Source: Byssochlamys sp. IMV 00236 (taxonomy: Eukaryota; Ascomycota; Eurotiomycetes; Eurotiales; Thermoascaceae). From it: a stretch of DNA of 64,000 bases. Location: contig MSJH02000815.1 of the NCBI GenBank assembly GCA_001931875.2, positions 310,001-374,000 of the forward strand, given 5' to 3'. The notes below the pieces were generated by a model. It saw nothing but the letters and a program-made list of their open reading frames with translations, had not been told where the DNA came from and did not search any database. A program made the translations under genes and the position numbers. Numbering within the stretch: position 1 is the stretch's first letter; each line of letters starts with the position of its first letter. This document shows, in pieces, positions 21,895 through 32,399 of the stretch.

Positions 21895-23045
21895 TCATTC
21901 CCTCTCTATATTTTCAAGCAACGTCTTCGCGAACCCCTCGAAGATCGGCAGGGACCAGCAATCCTTATACCTTTCCACGAGAGGTCGATGATCCTCCTCA
22001 ACGGTCCCATTTTGCTGCCCTTCTTCTTCTTCATCCTCCTCATCGCTCTCGTCCTCTAGACCCGCGGGAATTTTGCCCTCGACGATTTCCCCGAACTTTA
22101 CATCCACAGGCACTGCGCCTAGGAACGGAAGACCCATCTCCTCAGACATGACTCGACCACCGCCGCTCGAGAACACATTGCTCACCTCCCCACAACACGG
22201 ACAGGCATAACCAGACATATTCTCTATGACTCCCAAGATAGGAATTCGAGTCTTGACGCAGAAGTTGGCTTCCTTCCGGACGTCCGATGTGGAGATAGCT
22301 TGAGGCGTAGTGACGAGAACCGCACCAGCGAGACGAGGTAGGCCAGATGAAGAGGACGCTTCAACAGACGTCGTAGACATCGTCAGTAACTGCTCTGCCA
22401 GGGCGATATGCTCATCACTTGTCCCCGGCGGAGTGTCGATGAGGAGGTAATCCGTCTCGCCCCAATACACATCCGTTAAGAACTGGCGCACCATTGCGGT
22501 TTTCTTGGGTCCACGCCAGATAACAGCGTCGCCGCGATCGCGAAGGAGGAAGCCTAGAGACATGCAGCGGAGCGAGCCTCGTTTCGCGGTCTCAGAGCCT
22601 TCGGTTATGGCATCGTGTACGACGACGGGCAGCCAGCCACCCGGTGCTTGGGTGATTTTCGCATCTTCGAGTCCCACTAGGCGCGGGATTGAGGGACCTG
22701 TAAGGTCGACGTCTAGGATGCCGACGGATTTGCCCTGTAACGAGAGAGAGAGCGCGAGCTGGAGAGTCACGGAGGATTTGCCCACGCCGCCTTTGCCCGA
22801 GAGGACCTGTTAGGGTAGCATTAGAATATGATTAGAGATAGTCCTTAAACTAGACGGATCATATATTGAGATTATTGGAGTAGATTCTGTACGCGGAGTG
22901 GCCCTTCAATGACAAGAAGAGCCCATCTCTCCATCACATCGTTATCGATAAGTATGGAGAAAAAGAGCAGACACAGGAACAAAGATGGCGGGGGAGGGGC
23001 AGCGCCACTTACCAGCACAACATTCTTGACACCTTCTAGAGGCAT
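21895..23045 (-). CDS. cfd1: Cytosolic Fe-S cluster scaffold Cfd1 (NUBP2)
   Basis: Predicted 314-aa P-loop NTPase. With Nbp35 it forms the scaffold that assembles 4Fe-4S clusters for cytosolic and nuclear proteins. Exons: 23045-23013 (33 nt, [11 protein letters not shown]) and 22806-21895; the 206-nt intron is the longest in the window. The deviant Walker [10 protein letters not shown] is at 15-23, the switch region [12 protein letters not shown] follows, [11 protein letters not shown] is the Walker B/switch II, and the cluster-ligating motif CPCC is at 213-216 ([15 protein letters not shown]). It lacks the N-terminal ferredoxin-like four-Cys motif of Nbp35, which separates the two. An acidic insert (about residues 261-278, mainly Glu and Asp) precedes the final helix. 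Confidence 0.94.
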
Positions 23046-23490
23046 TTTCCCTGGCGTTTATTCTCTTCCTCAGAATATCTCCTCTATTAGAATTATAGAA
23101 GAAAGACAATGGTAGCGTTATCAGAGGTCCATCATCGCGTGGTGAGATTTCTTTTTCTTACTTAGTGGCTTCTGCGTCATTCCGCGGAGCTCTGGCTTAT
23201 CAAGCAGTTTTGCCTTCCGTTCATGACTAACTTAACCTTCACAATATTAATGGACATAAAGGGGCTATAGCAGATTCAATTGTCCACTCAGAGACTCTAT
23301 GATTAGTTCTCAGGACACTAGGCTTCCTATCATATACTGTCACTGAGACCCTTTTTTCGGATACACCTCCATTGAACTAATTAGCATGCGACTTCTAGAA
23401 AACACCAAGCAACCCAGTCAATCCATCGCACAGCCCCAAGTATGTACTACTTACTTATGTACACACGTCGCCGAAGAATTCTCTATCTGA
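23046..23490. other. Intergenic spacer
   Basis: Promoter of CFD1 and 3' flank of the Jen-like transporter gene. Mixed sequence with a T6 run near 23352; no additional gene. Confidence 0.4.
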
Positions 23491-25038
23491 TCAAGTAACA
23501 CTCGTCGTCAACGACTCAATTGTACCAACGTGTTCGGGTTGTTTCTGACATCTTGAGTCATCGTTGACTTCGTGACCCTGAATGAAAGCCGTGCTTTCAG
23601 CAAATTCCGCTCTATCAAAGTGACAACCTCTATTCTCCGGACCTATTGCAGTGATGGTAAATATGCTCATAGCAACCACCGCAGTCGCGAGGGCCATTGC
23701 CGGGCCATAGGCTGGAACTTCAGAGCCGTCTGCCCCGCTCGTATGGTGTCTCTCAGCAATGCCGTGAACTATACGCACGGAAGGAGAAGCGACAACACTA
23801 CCCAGCTGGCTGGTAATTCCTACAAAAGTTGACCGGAGTCCAGGGGGAGCCAGTTCGCTGAGATGTATTGGGATTACTCCCCATGCGCCCTGCAAGAAGA
23901 ACTGCATGAGACATCCAGAGACGGATAGCCCAACCATCTCATCTGGAAGGACCCAGGCGGGAATAAGAATGCACCCAAGGAGTATCGTTAGGATGATTGC
24001 GCGACGTCTACCAAGCCACTGTGAGAGATATCCAGTGGCACCTCCGCCCAGACAGCCCCCAACCCTGGTGATAATGCTAGTATGGCTTGCATCAGAGTCA
24101 TCCAGACCTTTTTTGGTCATCACAAATGCCTTATAGCTGTCGTGTGAGAAGTTGTGACAATAGTTGAATAATGCCATGAGGATCGTGCAATACAAAAACA
24201 GCCTCCATTCTCTGACAGCTGCATGCTTGACGGCCTCAAATATCCTCATTGAGCGGTGGGTTTCATGGCTGATGTCGCTCTTGGACTTGATATAAAGACT
24301 CGATTCTGGTGCGATCGTCTGCAAAGCGGCAATACCCATAGAGAAACCAGCACCGATCCAAAATATAGTCTCCCAAGGTCCAGTCTCTTCTCCAACAACG
24401 AGGTTGATACAGGCTGCAGATACGAAGCCAGTCGAGAATCCTTGCTGAACTATACCGGACATGAGACCCCGGGCATTAAGCGGACAGTTCTCCAAAGCCA
24501 TAGATATGGCGTTTCCATATATTCCTCCCACAAAAATACCAAATAGGAAGCGTACGACAATAAACTGAGTGAACGACTTGCTGTTGACTGTTCCGATTTG
24601 CAGGATCCCCAGTATGAGCAAGTTGACAGCGATTGGCCACTTTCGACCGAACTTGTCACCAATGAGCCCGAACACAACGGCGCCCACAGGGCGAAGAAGC
24701 AACGTGAGACTGACCCTGTCCGATATGGTTTTCTCAGTTTCCCCGAAGTGTTTCGCGAGTTTGGTGATTTGGATGCCCAGACCATGTAAGTCAAAGGCAC
24801 TAGCAATCCATGCAAACAAGCTGACAATAAAAACGGCCCAGTCTCTCCAGGATAGCTGACGCAGAAGTGATCGGGGGTATCTTAGCTTCTCTGGACTTCG
24901 CCATTCAGTCGTGACATGTCCATTCTCCGTTACGAGGAGGCGCTGTTTCCAGATGAACAAGTCACTGAAAGACTGTTTCGCTGTAGCCCAGGTACCCTTC
25001 ACGATGGGTACCTCAGCCCCATCGACGGGACCAGTCAT
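23491..25038 (-). CDS. Jen-like major facilitator transporter (monocarboxylate/proton type)
   Basis: Predicted 515-aa, intronless, about 12-pass MFS carrier. The start is the ATG at 25038. Overall layout matches the fungal JEN family (lactate/pyruvate-H+ symporters): a charged N-terminus of about 65 residues ending RQLSWRDWAVFIVSLFAW, GDKFGRKWP in the loop after TM2-3, a long central loop, and SQWLGRRRAII in the second half. The position equivalent to the JEN signature reads FNYCHNFSHDSYKAFVMT: the SHxS core is present, but the Gln-Asp that follows it in Jen1 is replaced by Tyr-Lys. Substrate is therefore uncertain; another carboxylate, such as a dicarboxylate or aromatic acid, is possible. 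It has its own 600-bp upstream region and no cluster partners. Confidence 0.83.
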   Translation of the reverse strand: MTGPVDGAEVPIVKGTWATAKQSFSDLFIWKQRLLVTENGHVTTEWRSPEKLRYPRSLLRQLSWRDWAVFIVSLFAWIASAFDLHGLGIQITKLAKHFGETEKTISDRVSLTLLLRPVGAVVFGLIGDKFGRKWPIAVNLLILGILQIGTVNSKSFTQFIVVRFLFGIFVGGIYGNAISMALENCPLNARGLMSGIVQQGFSTGFVSAACINLVVGEETGPWETIFWIGAGFSMGIAALQTIAPESSLYIKSKSDISHETHRSMRIFEAVKHAAVREWRLFLYCTILMALFNYCHNFSHDSYKAFVMTKKGLDDSDASHTSIITRVGGCLGGGATGYLSQWLGRRRAIILTILLGCILIPAWVLPDEMVGLSVSGCLMQFFLQGAWGVIPIHLSELAPPGLRSTFVGITSQLGSVVASPSVRIVHGIAERHHTSGADGSEVPAYGPAMALATAVVAMSIFTITAIGPENRGCHFDRAEFAESTAFIQGHEVNDDSRCQKQPEHVGTIESLTTSVT

Positions 25039-25635
25039 CAATATTGAGCCGCCAGATCTGCTAATTCCTCAAGGCGTAGAGGCACAAGAAACCGAAACAA
25101 GTAGCCGGTGGGGCTGGAAGGTATATAAACAACGAGGAATCAATAGTAAGAACTTAGTATAAAGATCCGTTTCCGCATATGTAATATATCAATAAGGAGC
25201 GAATAGGTTGAGTATACGATGGAGTAGTCAAAAGCCAAGGTCGAAAGTGAAGCAGTAATTATGATGCTACTTGTATGCGGATAACGTGCAATGCTGCCTG
25301 GGAAGGCACATACGTCTTACACCCGTCTAGGAAGCTTCGAAAATCCACGGGACCGCTTCGTAGATATCTGGATATCCACGAGTAGAACTTGTTGGCTTTT
25401 AGACGAACACCATCAGCATTACATTTTGGTTTAATCTTGGAGCTGCTATTATGCCTTATCTAGTCCAACCTAGCACTCTTCAACCCTTACGGAAATGTGA
25501 CTGAAAGGCAGGGCTAAGGCTTCAAAGCTCTGCTGAATTTAAACCTGAAGGTAGCCTGCTGTCCAGACATCTCGGAGACGAAGTGTCCTGGACAGCGAAT
25601 TACATACACGGCGGAGTCTGCGTCCTCATAAATGT
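25039..25635. other. Transporter promoter and p47 3' flank
   Basis: About 600 bp. Holds the promoter of the Jen-like gene and the end of the UBX-protein transcript. GATATCTGGATATCC near 25360 is a small palindrome. No gene is supported. Confidence 0.35.
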
Positions 25636-26949
25636 TCAAGTCCATTTCTGTACAACCACACCACCTCGCTTGAAGTCAGGAAGGTCGCCCAGAACAGCAC
25701 TCTTGTCGCTAAGTTCCTTGCTTGGGAAAGTGGTCATCAGCACCCACGGTCGAGATTGACTGGCGGGGCTTGCCGCGGAAACGAAGGAGTAGACGTCGCC
25801 AATGGTGTGTGTGGTATTGAACCGGGAAGTCAGACGTGTGCCATCGCCTAGTCGAATCTGCAACGTGACGACAGGCTGTGACTCGTCCACGTTAGGTTTC
25901 ACGGGCTCTGCAGCAGGCGCGGAGGCAGCAGCAGCAGCGGGTGCCTGGTTCCTCACACCAGGTGTAGGGCTTCCCAGTCTCTGACCGGTACCAGAGAATG
26001 GCTTATACTTTGGCTTCGGCTTCGTATAAGCCTCCTCGTGTTGCTTGATTTCAACATCGACTTCCTGACCAGGAAGAACGTTCATGATAGAGAGCGGAGC
26101 GCGGCCTTGACGAATTCCATCAAGGATCTCGGCATTGCCTGGATCGTCAGATCTGTACAGATCGCCGTCATCGACAGAGAAACCATCTCTCCAGAAGTGA
26201 AGTGTTCTGTGCACTCGAGGTGGGCGTTGAGGGATTCCTGCATTTGGATCTTCTACTACCCGGCTGGGAGCATCATCGCCGCCAAGAGTGCGCGCCGTGC
26301 CGGAAAAGTAGGACTTCTTTTGCTTGGGCTCATCAGACGGAGGTTGTGCCCTTTGCAGGTCAGTAAGATAGCAAACCTGAAGCCAGACTGCTGGAATACT
26401 CACCTCCTCGCCTTCTCGAGAATCTTGCGTTTGATATCATCCGGGTTCTGCACTGCCAACCCGGACTTCTCACCGCCCGCAAAGAAGTCTTGATTCTCCG
26501 TCTCGTCATCTTCTGAAGAATCGCCACCCGCGCCTGACTGAAGATCTCCCAGTGTAGCGAATTTCTTTTTTGGTGCTTTCCGCGAGGTTGAGGAAGATTG
26601 CTGCGGGGTAGAAGAAGACAATGCGGGACTACCACCCAGCGTGCGTCCACGGGGTCTATCTGTAGAGTCATCTTCGGACCCAAGTCGTCTTCCGCCTCCC
26701 GTGTTCATTCCTTGCAGAGCTTCGTCCTGCTCTGCAAAGAACTCTGTCACTGCGGCCTCGATGTCCCACTCGTTGGCGTCCAGGAAGTGGCGCGCCTAAT
26801 ATGAGTCAAGACAGTCAGCAAGACGCGATCCGTAAGTCTAGATAGAGTAACAGGGAGGATGAGTATTGTCCCACCTCTGAGGGGCCTGTGCCTGTCATGG
26901 TACAGAATTGAGATACGATCTCATCCTGGTCGGCGGGGTTCGACGCCAT
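25636..26949 (-). CDS. shp1: UBA-SEP-UBX Cdc48/p97 adaptor (p47/Shp1)
   Basis: Predicted 393-aa cofactor that links ubiquitinated substrates to the Cdc48/p97 AAA ATPase in membrane fusion and degradation. Exons: 26949-26875, 26795-26404, 26350-25636. Domain order is classical for p47: UBA-like (residues 1-45, with ARHFLDANEWDIEAAVTEFF), a Ser/Thr/Gly-rich linker containing two GGxxxLG-type segments, a SEP domain (about 185-260, LHFWRDGFSVDDGDLY), a Pro/Ala-rich linker, and a C-terminal UBX domain (about 310-393) ending DFKRGGVVVQKW with the TTFPSKEL loop that inserts into Cdc48. Soluble, cytosolic and nuclear. It diverges from MIM1 across 900 bp. Confidence 0.93.
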
Positions 26950-27842
26950 GGCGGGAACAAAGCAGAGGTTGGAGGAATGAACGTAGCCCAGATATAGCTC
27001 TCGATATCGCCAGGCAGGATGGGCAAGAGTTGCAGCACGGAAAAGAGGGGCGAGGAGGAATGGAAGTTTGCTTTGGCTGATCTGGACAGTGAAAGGTGAG
27101 CTTAGATAGAGCTTTACTGTAACTCTCCGCCTTTGAGCTTTCAGAACATCGCAGGCAGCCCGGGTACGTCACGGTTGCCTGATTGGTCACGCGGTCCGGG
27201 GATGTTCCGGCTTGTATTTATGTTTATATTTATTTATTTTCTATTTACTGTATTGCAAGTCAACTGGAGGGGACTTGCTACTATAATGAATGATTCTGAA
27301 TGTGTAACTACTCATATCTTCCTTATTCTTTCAAGAAAGGGCGATCTTGTAGACAAGAGTGGCTGAAACATGTGAGTGGGTTAACTCATTCACTGCCGGA
27401 GGATCCCTGTGTTTAGTTCAACAAAGACCACTTAAAGAACAGTGGTTGTTGTGCTTTATAAACTGGAGTAACAGCTTATAGATGATATAAATAGCCATGC
27501 TGGATTTCTAATTTGCAAAATAGCTATCCTCCTTTGTCTTGTTTACCCCAGGGACTGTTTCATTGATAGCTACCTAGGTACCTAGTTTGTTACAAGCGGA
27601 TTATCTAAGCCGCGAGCCCTCCTACCTTCAGTCAACGGTTGCAGACTGGGTTCCCTGGGCCTGATGCTGCAAACCAACCCAGATTCACTGCCTTAATCAA
27701 TCAATCTATACACTGTTCAATTCTCCTCCCTTTCATCGGAGAAGGAGATGACAAAACTGCTCTAGCTTCTCATCTTCTGCCGCCTGTTGCTGCAAATCCT
27801 CCACTAGGTCCATCGGTGGCCTCAACAACATCTCCCCGCAAT
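26950..27842. other. Divergent intergenic region, Shp1 / MIM1
   Basis: 890 bp with the promoters of Shp1 (-) and MIM1 (+). The plus-strand frame upstream of MIM1 is open from about 27639, but the conserved protein begins at the ATG at 27843. Includes TTTATTTA-type repeats near 27215-27240. Confidence 0.4.
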
Positions 27843-28340
27843 ATGGCTTCTGACGACAACGGCAGCTCGCGCGTCGAGCTCTACGAGTCAGGCCTGACCG
27901 TTCCATCGGATTCCGAGAACTACTCTGCAAACCACGAATTGTCATCTTCTCCTCCTTCGACATCGAGCTCGCCTCTGATCCTATACAAGCCCCCCACGCT
28001 CTGGAGCATCCTGCGCGGGGCGGCCATCAACCTCGTTCTCCCCTTTGTCAACGGACTGATGCTGGGCTTTGGAGAACTATTTGCACATGAAGCTGCTTTC
28101 CGCCTGGGCTGGTCGGGTACTAAGGTGCGTCTACGATTCAGTCGATAATTATCTTCGTCTAGAGATTCCTACCTGTGCCTCGCCGGTCTTGCTCGAGCCT
28201 TACTGATTCGCTTTCTCCAGATCTTCCCCACCTACCGACGCTCAAGACCTGTTGGTCCCGGAATCGAAGCGCGAGAGATCCCGACGGGTAGGAGACGCGG
28301 TAATGCCGTGAACCTTGAGGACGCGATGTCTCTGGAGTGA
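27843..28340 (+). CDS. mim1: Mitochondrial outer-membrane import protein Mim1 (TOM13 family)
   Basis: Predicted 133-aa outer-membrane protein. In yeast, Mim1 with Mim2 forms the MIM complex that inserts alpha-helical outer-membrane proteins and helps TOM assembly. Exons: 27843-28124 and 28221-28340. The conserved core, INLVLPFVNGLMLGFGELFA, is the single membrane helix with its GxxxG-like face, followed by HEAAFRLGWSGTKIFP. The first 55 residues are Ser/Asp-rich and variable; the C-terminal exon is basic (RRSRPVGPGIEAREIPTGRR). Start chosen at MASDDNGSS, because the longer frame upstream has no conserved sequence. The next gene on the same strand is OXA1. Confidence 0.88.
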
Positions 28341-28820
28341 ATTTCCCGGATGGAACTGGGGCTTGGCTGGAAAGCCACCAACCCCCCAGAAAGAGTAAGG
28401 ATGATGCGCACTATATGACTATCTCTTAATGTGGCCATTATCGTTTTTGTACATAGATACAGAGGACATCAGTACAGGCCCCGACTGGATGGCGTCTAAG
28501 GAGTGTTTTGTTTTCAGTGTACTACAACCTGATCCAGGGCTTGTCGGATTAAATGCACCTCTGCACTAAATATCATGTAGCGCACAATGGGACTTGATAC
28601 AGATTTCTTCTCTGCCATTACCAGGAAGACTAGTTAACTAATAGCGCACATGTATCCTGCTTGTTTGTAGACTGCATTAACCGGCTGCGATGGATGGCAT
28701 TCCGGCCGCCCGGCAGAAAGTTCTTGGCGCAAAAAGTGTAGCGACACCGCGGAGACTACAGTATTCATCTGGACCTCAACCCATCTGTTGCCCGGAATTG
28801 CTCCGCCATCGTACTTCAAA
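28341..28820. other. MIM1-OXA1 spacer
   Basis: 480 bp between two plus-strand genes: MIM1 3' UTR and OXA1 promoter. No further gene is seen. Confidence 0.4.
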
Positions 28821-30506
28821 ATGCTGGGCGGAACAGGCTTGAGAGGTCCTGGCGCCGTTGCTGGCCTTGCCAGGCAGAGATTGACTACGTCTGCATCTCC
28901 CAGTCGATCAGTTTGTCTTCCATTCATTCTCCGCGTACCAGCTCCGATGCTGACTTTCATGGCTAGATCTCCTCTTTTGCCGGCCGCGTCCCACGAGTAT
29001 CTGCACGCTTGGGAAAGGCAAATGCCATTCTCGCGTCTAACTCTCCGTCGAGGGCCACAGCCTTGCCAGCGTTTCGAACGATATCCGCTCGTTTCAACTC
29101 TACCTCTTCGGCCGCGCCGGCAGCTGCCGCGACAACTGCGAATGCTGGTGCTGCTGATGGCACAGGTGCGCTGGATGCGGTCGATGTTACCGATCTATCT
29201 GCTACAGATATCACACAGATCCCCGAGCATGTGGGATATCTGAAGGACATCGGGCTGGACTATGGATGGGGTCCGTCGGCCTTTATCGAATATGTCCTTG
29301 AGCATATTCACATCTACACCGGCTTGCCATGGTGGGCAAGCATTGCGGCAACGGGTCTATTAGTCCGTGCTGCTCTTTTCAAGCCTACGATGTCCGCATC
29401 AGATACCTCGGCCAAGATCTCGAACCTCAAGCCGATCTCCACGCCTCTTCGGGCCAAGATGATGTACTATGCGCGCGAAGGTAATAACCAGGAAATGCTG
29501 AAGGCTAGAGCAGAGTTGCAGGAACTTCATGACCTCCATGGAGTCAAGTCGTGGAAGGCTTTTGTGCCTATGTTACAGATTCCTATCGGATACGGTTGCT
29601 TCAGAGTCGTGAGAGGAATGGCCGCTCTGCCGGTGCCCGCCCTCGCTATGGAGCAGATTGGATGGCTGAAGGATCTGACTGTCTCTGATCCTTACTTCAT
29701 CCTTCCTACCTTCGCGGCTGCATGTCTGTTTTTGACCTTCCGGGTACGTATTGGTGTCCCATGTATGTGTATCTGTATGTGAATACGAAGACACTAACAA
29801 CCTACAACAGAAAGGTGGTGAGAACGGAATGAACGAATTCACCAGGACGACCATGGGCAAGGCTATCCTTTACGGTCTTCCCGCTATTTCGTTTGTCTTC
29901 ATGGCCTTCTGGCCGAGTGCCCTTCAGATCTATTTCTGCACGACTGGTGCCTTTGCTCTGTGCCAGGCGTATCTTCTCAACTCCCCCAGCTTCCGTAGAA
30001 GATTTGGCCTGGAGATTCCCATCCCTGCGCTGCAAACATCCGCGGGACCTTCGCAGGCGGGCGGAGACAACACCCCCAGCAGGGGCCTTCGTCTGATCTA
30101 TGATGCGATCGAGGCGGAAAAGGCCAAGGCAGCCAAGGCTATGGAAGAGAAGCCCGCAGCTAATGTAAGCATCATCGACCGTGCCATTAACTCTGTCAAA
30201 GAAGGCTCCAACAAGTTCAGGAGCGAGATGCAAGAAAAGATGAACGAGCTTAGCGGCCAGGGACCGGTAACAAATGCTGACGGTACGCCTGCAGCGCCGC
30301 CGAGACTAAGTGAGAAGGACCTGAAGATGGCAGAGGACTATGACAAGAGACGGAGAGAAGAAGAGGAATGGAAGCGAGAGGAGAGAAACCACGCCCGGAG
30401 AGAAGCACACCTCCGAGCTTTGGAAGCCGAGAGAGAGAAGGCCAGACGATCCTGGCTCAAGCAGAGCCAGCAATCCGCAGCCAAAGCCAAGGCCAAGCAA
30501 AGGTGA
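28821..30506 (+). CDS. oxa1: Mitochondrial inner-membrane insertase Oxa1
   Basis: Predicted 520-aa YidC/Oxa1/Alb3 insertase that places mitochondrially made and some imported proteins in the inner membrane. Exons: 28821-28910, 28967-29743, 29811-30506; intron 1 (56 nt, GTTTGT donor, GCTGAC branch site) joins TTSASPSRS to ISSFAGRVPR. The targeting peptide is Arg/Ser-rich up to FNSTSSAA. Core landmarks are WWASIAATGLLVRAALFKP (TM1), the matrix hairpin MMYYAREGNNQEMLKARAEL, WKAFVPMLQIPIGYGCFRVV (TM2), the TM3 region before intron 2, and TM4-TM5 KAILYGLPAISFVFMAFWPS/ALQIYFCTTGAFAL. The matrix tail of about 190 residues is highly charged and coiled-coil-like (EEEEWKREERNHARREAH), as in the ribosome-binding tail of Oxa1. 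Confidence 0.94.
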
Positions 30507-31139
30507 AAAGAAGAAAAAACAAATAAACCTTCTGTGGATCTGCATTCTCTCGTTCTGGTTGAAACAAAGGAAACTATTTGGTTTTCTCTTGCCGGAGTTT
30601 TCGCTGTTGACGGCAAATATGTATTCATGGGAGCTTTCCTTTTTTTTTCGCACCGTTGGCAGAGGTTATCCCCGCTATCATCCTTGTAAATTATGCTGCT
30701 ATGTACCATTGTAGACTTCATCTTCAAGAATCCTATATAAGAAACAAAGAACGCAATTCTTGATCTTGTCGGAGACCAGAAATCTATGCCCCCTTTTTTC
30801 AAATCATACGCTTCCCAGAAGTGCCTCTATGCCTGTAAATGTGAAGGGAAGAAGGAACCCTGTATGTATAAAAAAAAGATCACATTCCCAATCCAGCACG
30901 GGATAGAAAGAGAGAAAATAAGTCCTAGACTCCAAAATCTACACGAGAAAAATATCATCATAATTCCAGAAAGGAAAAAAAAGAGAGAAAAAAAAAAAGA
31001 AAACCACCGCGGAGCGCCTCCCGCTCAGATGGAGCCAGTTCCATTGATATCAAATCATATAAAAAAGAAAAAGACAAGAAACGAACAAAATACCCCCGGA
31101 GCCCGCCGCGATCTCACCACCCCCCACCCCCCTCCTCCC
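30507..31139. other. OXA1 3' flank with long purine tracts
   Basis: Convergent 3' region. Contains an exceptionally A/G-rich plus-strand stretch (about 30900-31080) with runs of 7-11 As, followed by C-rich sequence at 31115-31140. Purine tracts, possibly UTR; no gene. Confidence 0.4.
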
Positions 31140-32274
31140 TCAGGGATCGAGGTGGAACACCCTCACGCCACCACCACCACCACTACTGCTGGTAGAAGAA
31201 GTGGAAGAAGAAGAAGCGGAGGGGTCCTCCTCGTCATCAGACGGAGCGAAATCATCTAGTAACCGGTCGACCACGTGCTTGATCTGGCCATATACTTCCT
31301 CGATCGTATCCTCGGCTTTCACCTAGATGAATCCCAATCAAATCAGCTCTGATTCACCTTCATACTATTAAACCCGGAGGGGAGATAGGGGGGTAGGAAA
31401 CTCAAAAAAAAAAGAAGAAGTCACATGAGTTATTTAGACTACTAACCGTAGATACGATGCCCTTGGCACCGAGGAACCGAATGACCTGCCTGCATTCACT
31501 CTTGAACCGAGCCAGGCGTTTGGTGAAGATCCGTTCATGTTGGAGGAACAGCTCGGCTGCATCCGGGTCCAGGGGGATCCCCAGTAGATCTACGGACCGG
31601 AAATACAGTAGGTCCTGGGAGCACTCCAGGTGAATAACGTGGCGTACTCCGAGGGACTAGATCGAATAACAAAAGTAGGGTTAGATATCAGTAGTAACGT
31701 ATAGATATAGGAGTCACGTGGGTAGGGTTAAAGAGGGAGTAGTTTAAGTGAATTGAATGAAATTAAGCTAACTTACCCGGGAGTAGTCAAGATATTGGTC
31801 GATCGAACAGGGGAATCCATCAAGGAGGAACGTGCAATCGCCGTCCTCTACGTGCCAGGTGATTTCGTCCTTGATGAGAGTCATGATCAGGCCGACAGGG
31901 GGGAGTTTGCCTTCTTCACGAGCGGATTTGACTGCTGCAACGGCGCCGGCTGGGCCGGTTTGTTCGAATCCGAGGAGCATAGCATCGACATCTAGATGAA
32001 TGAGATCCAGCTCTGCAGCGAGACGAGCGCAGTGTGTGCTCTTTCCTGATCCTGGACCTCCTGCATAGTAGATTCTTTATTTTAGTATGTGGCCAGTTAT
32101 ATTTATAGTAGAGCATGTGAGGGCAGTATTGATGTAAAGAATCTTACCTATGACGAAGATGACTGTAGCATCATCCAAAGTCCGGCGGAGGGGGGGACTA
32201 GTAATGACCATGGGATCTCCATCGTTGGTTCGGCGCACAGGTGGACTGGGAATCCAGATTCCTTCCATTGTCAT
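31140..32274 (-). CDS. Divergent adenylate/UMP-CMP kinase-fold protein
   Basis: Predicted 267-aa P-loop protein. Exons: 32274-32148, 32060-31777, 31656-31447, 31322-31140. The Walker A GGPGSGKST at 43-51 and the sheet motif FLLDGFP (from about 120) are those of the adenylate kinase family. Two hallmarks are changed: the Arg that follows DGFP in active NMP kinases is Cys127, and the usual Arg-rich LID segment is replaced by HERIFTKRLARFKSECRQV. The first 42 residues are Pro/Arg/Asp-rich; the C-terminus is a Ser-rich tail with a poly-Ser and poly-Gly run. It may be a nucleotide-binding regulator and not an active kinase. UMP/CMP kinase is the closest label. The decayed repeat array lies just upstream. 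Confidence 0.78.
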
Positions 32275-32399
32275 TGTAAACACTGTTCCCTTTCGAGTAG
32301 ATATGCTCTATTTAGACCGTCGATGAAGAAAGAGTCTGAACGGGGTCCGTCGAGCAGCTGTAGGCCGGAGTAACAGCAGATCAAACACGAGGTTCTCGA

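Noticed and set aside
28935..28966. A 32-nt first intron for OXA1
   Set aside because: Too short for this fungus, where other introns are at least 47 nt. A GTTTGT donor at 28911 gives a 56-nt intron with a branch site and the same frame.
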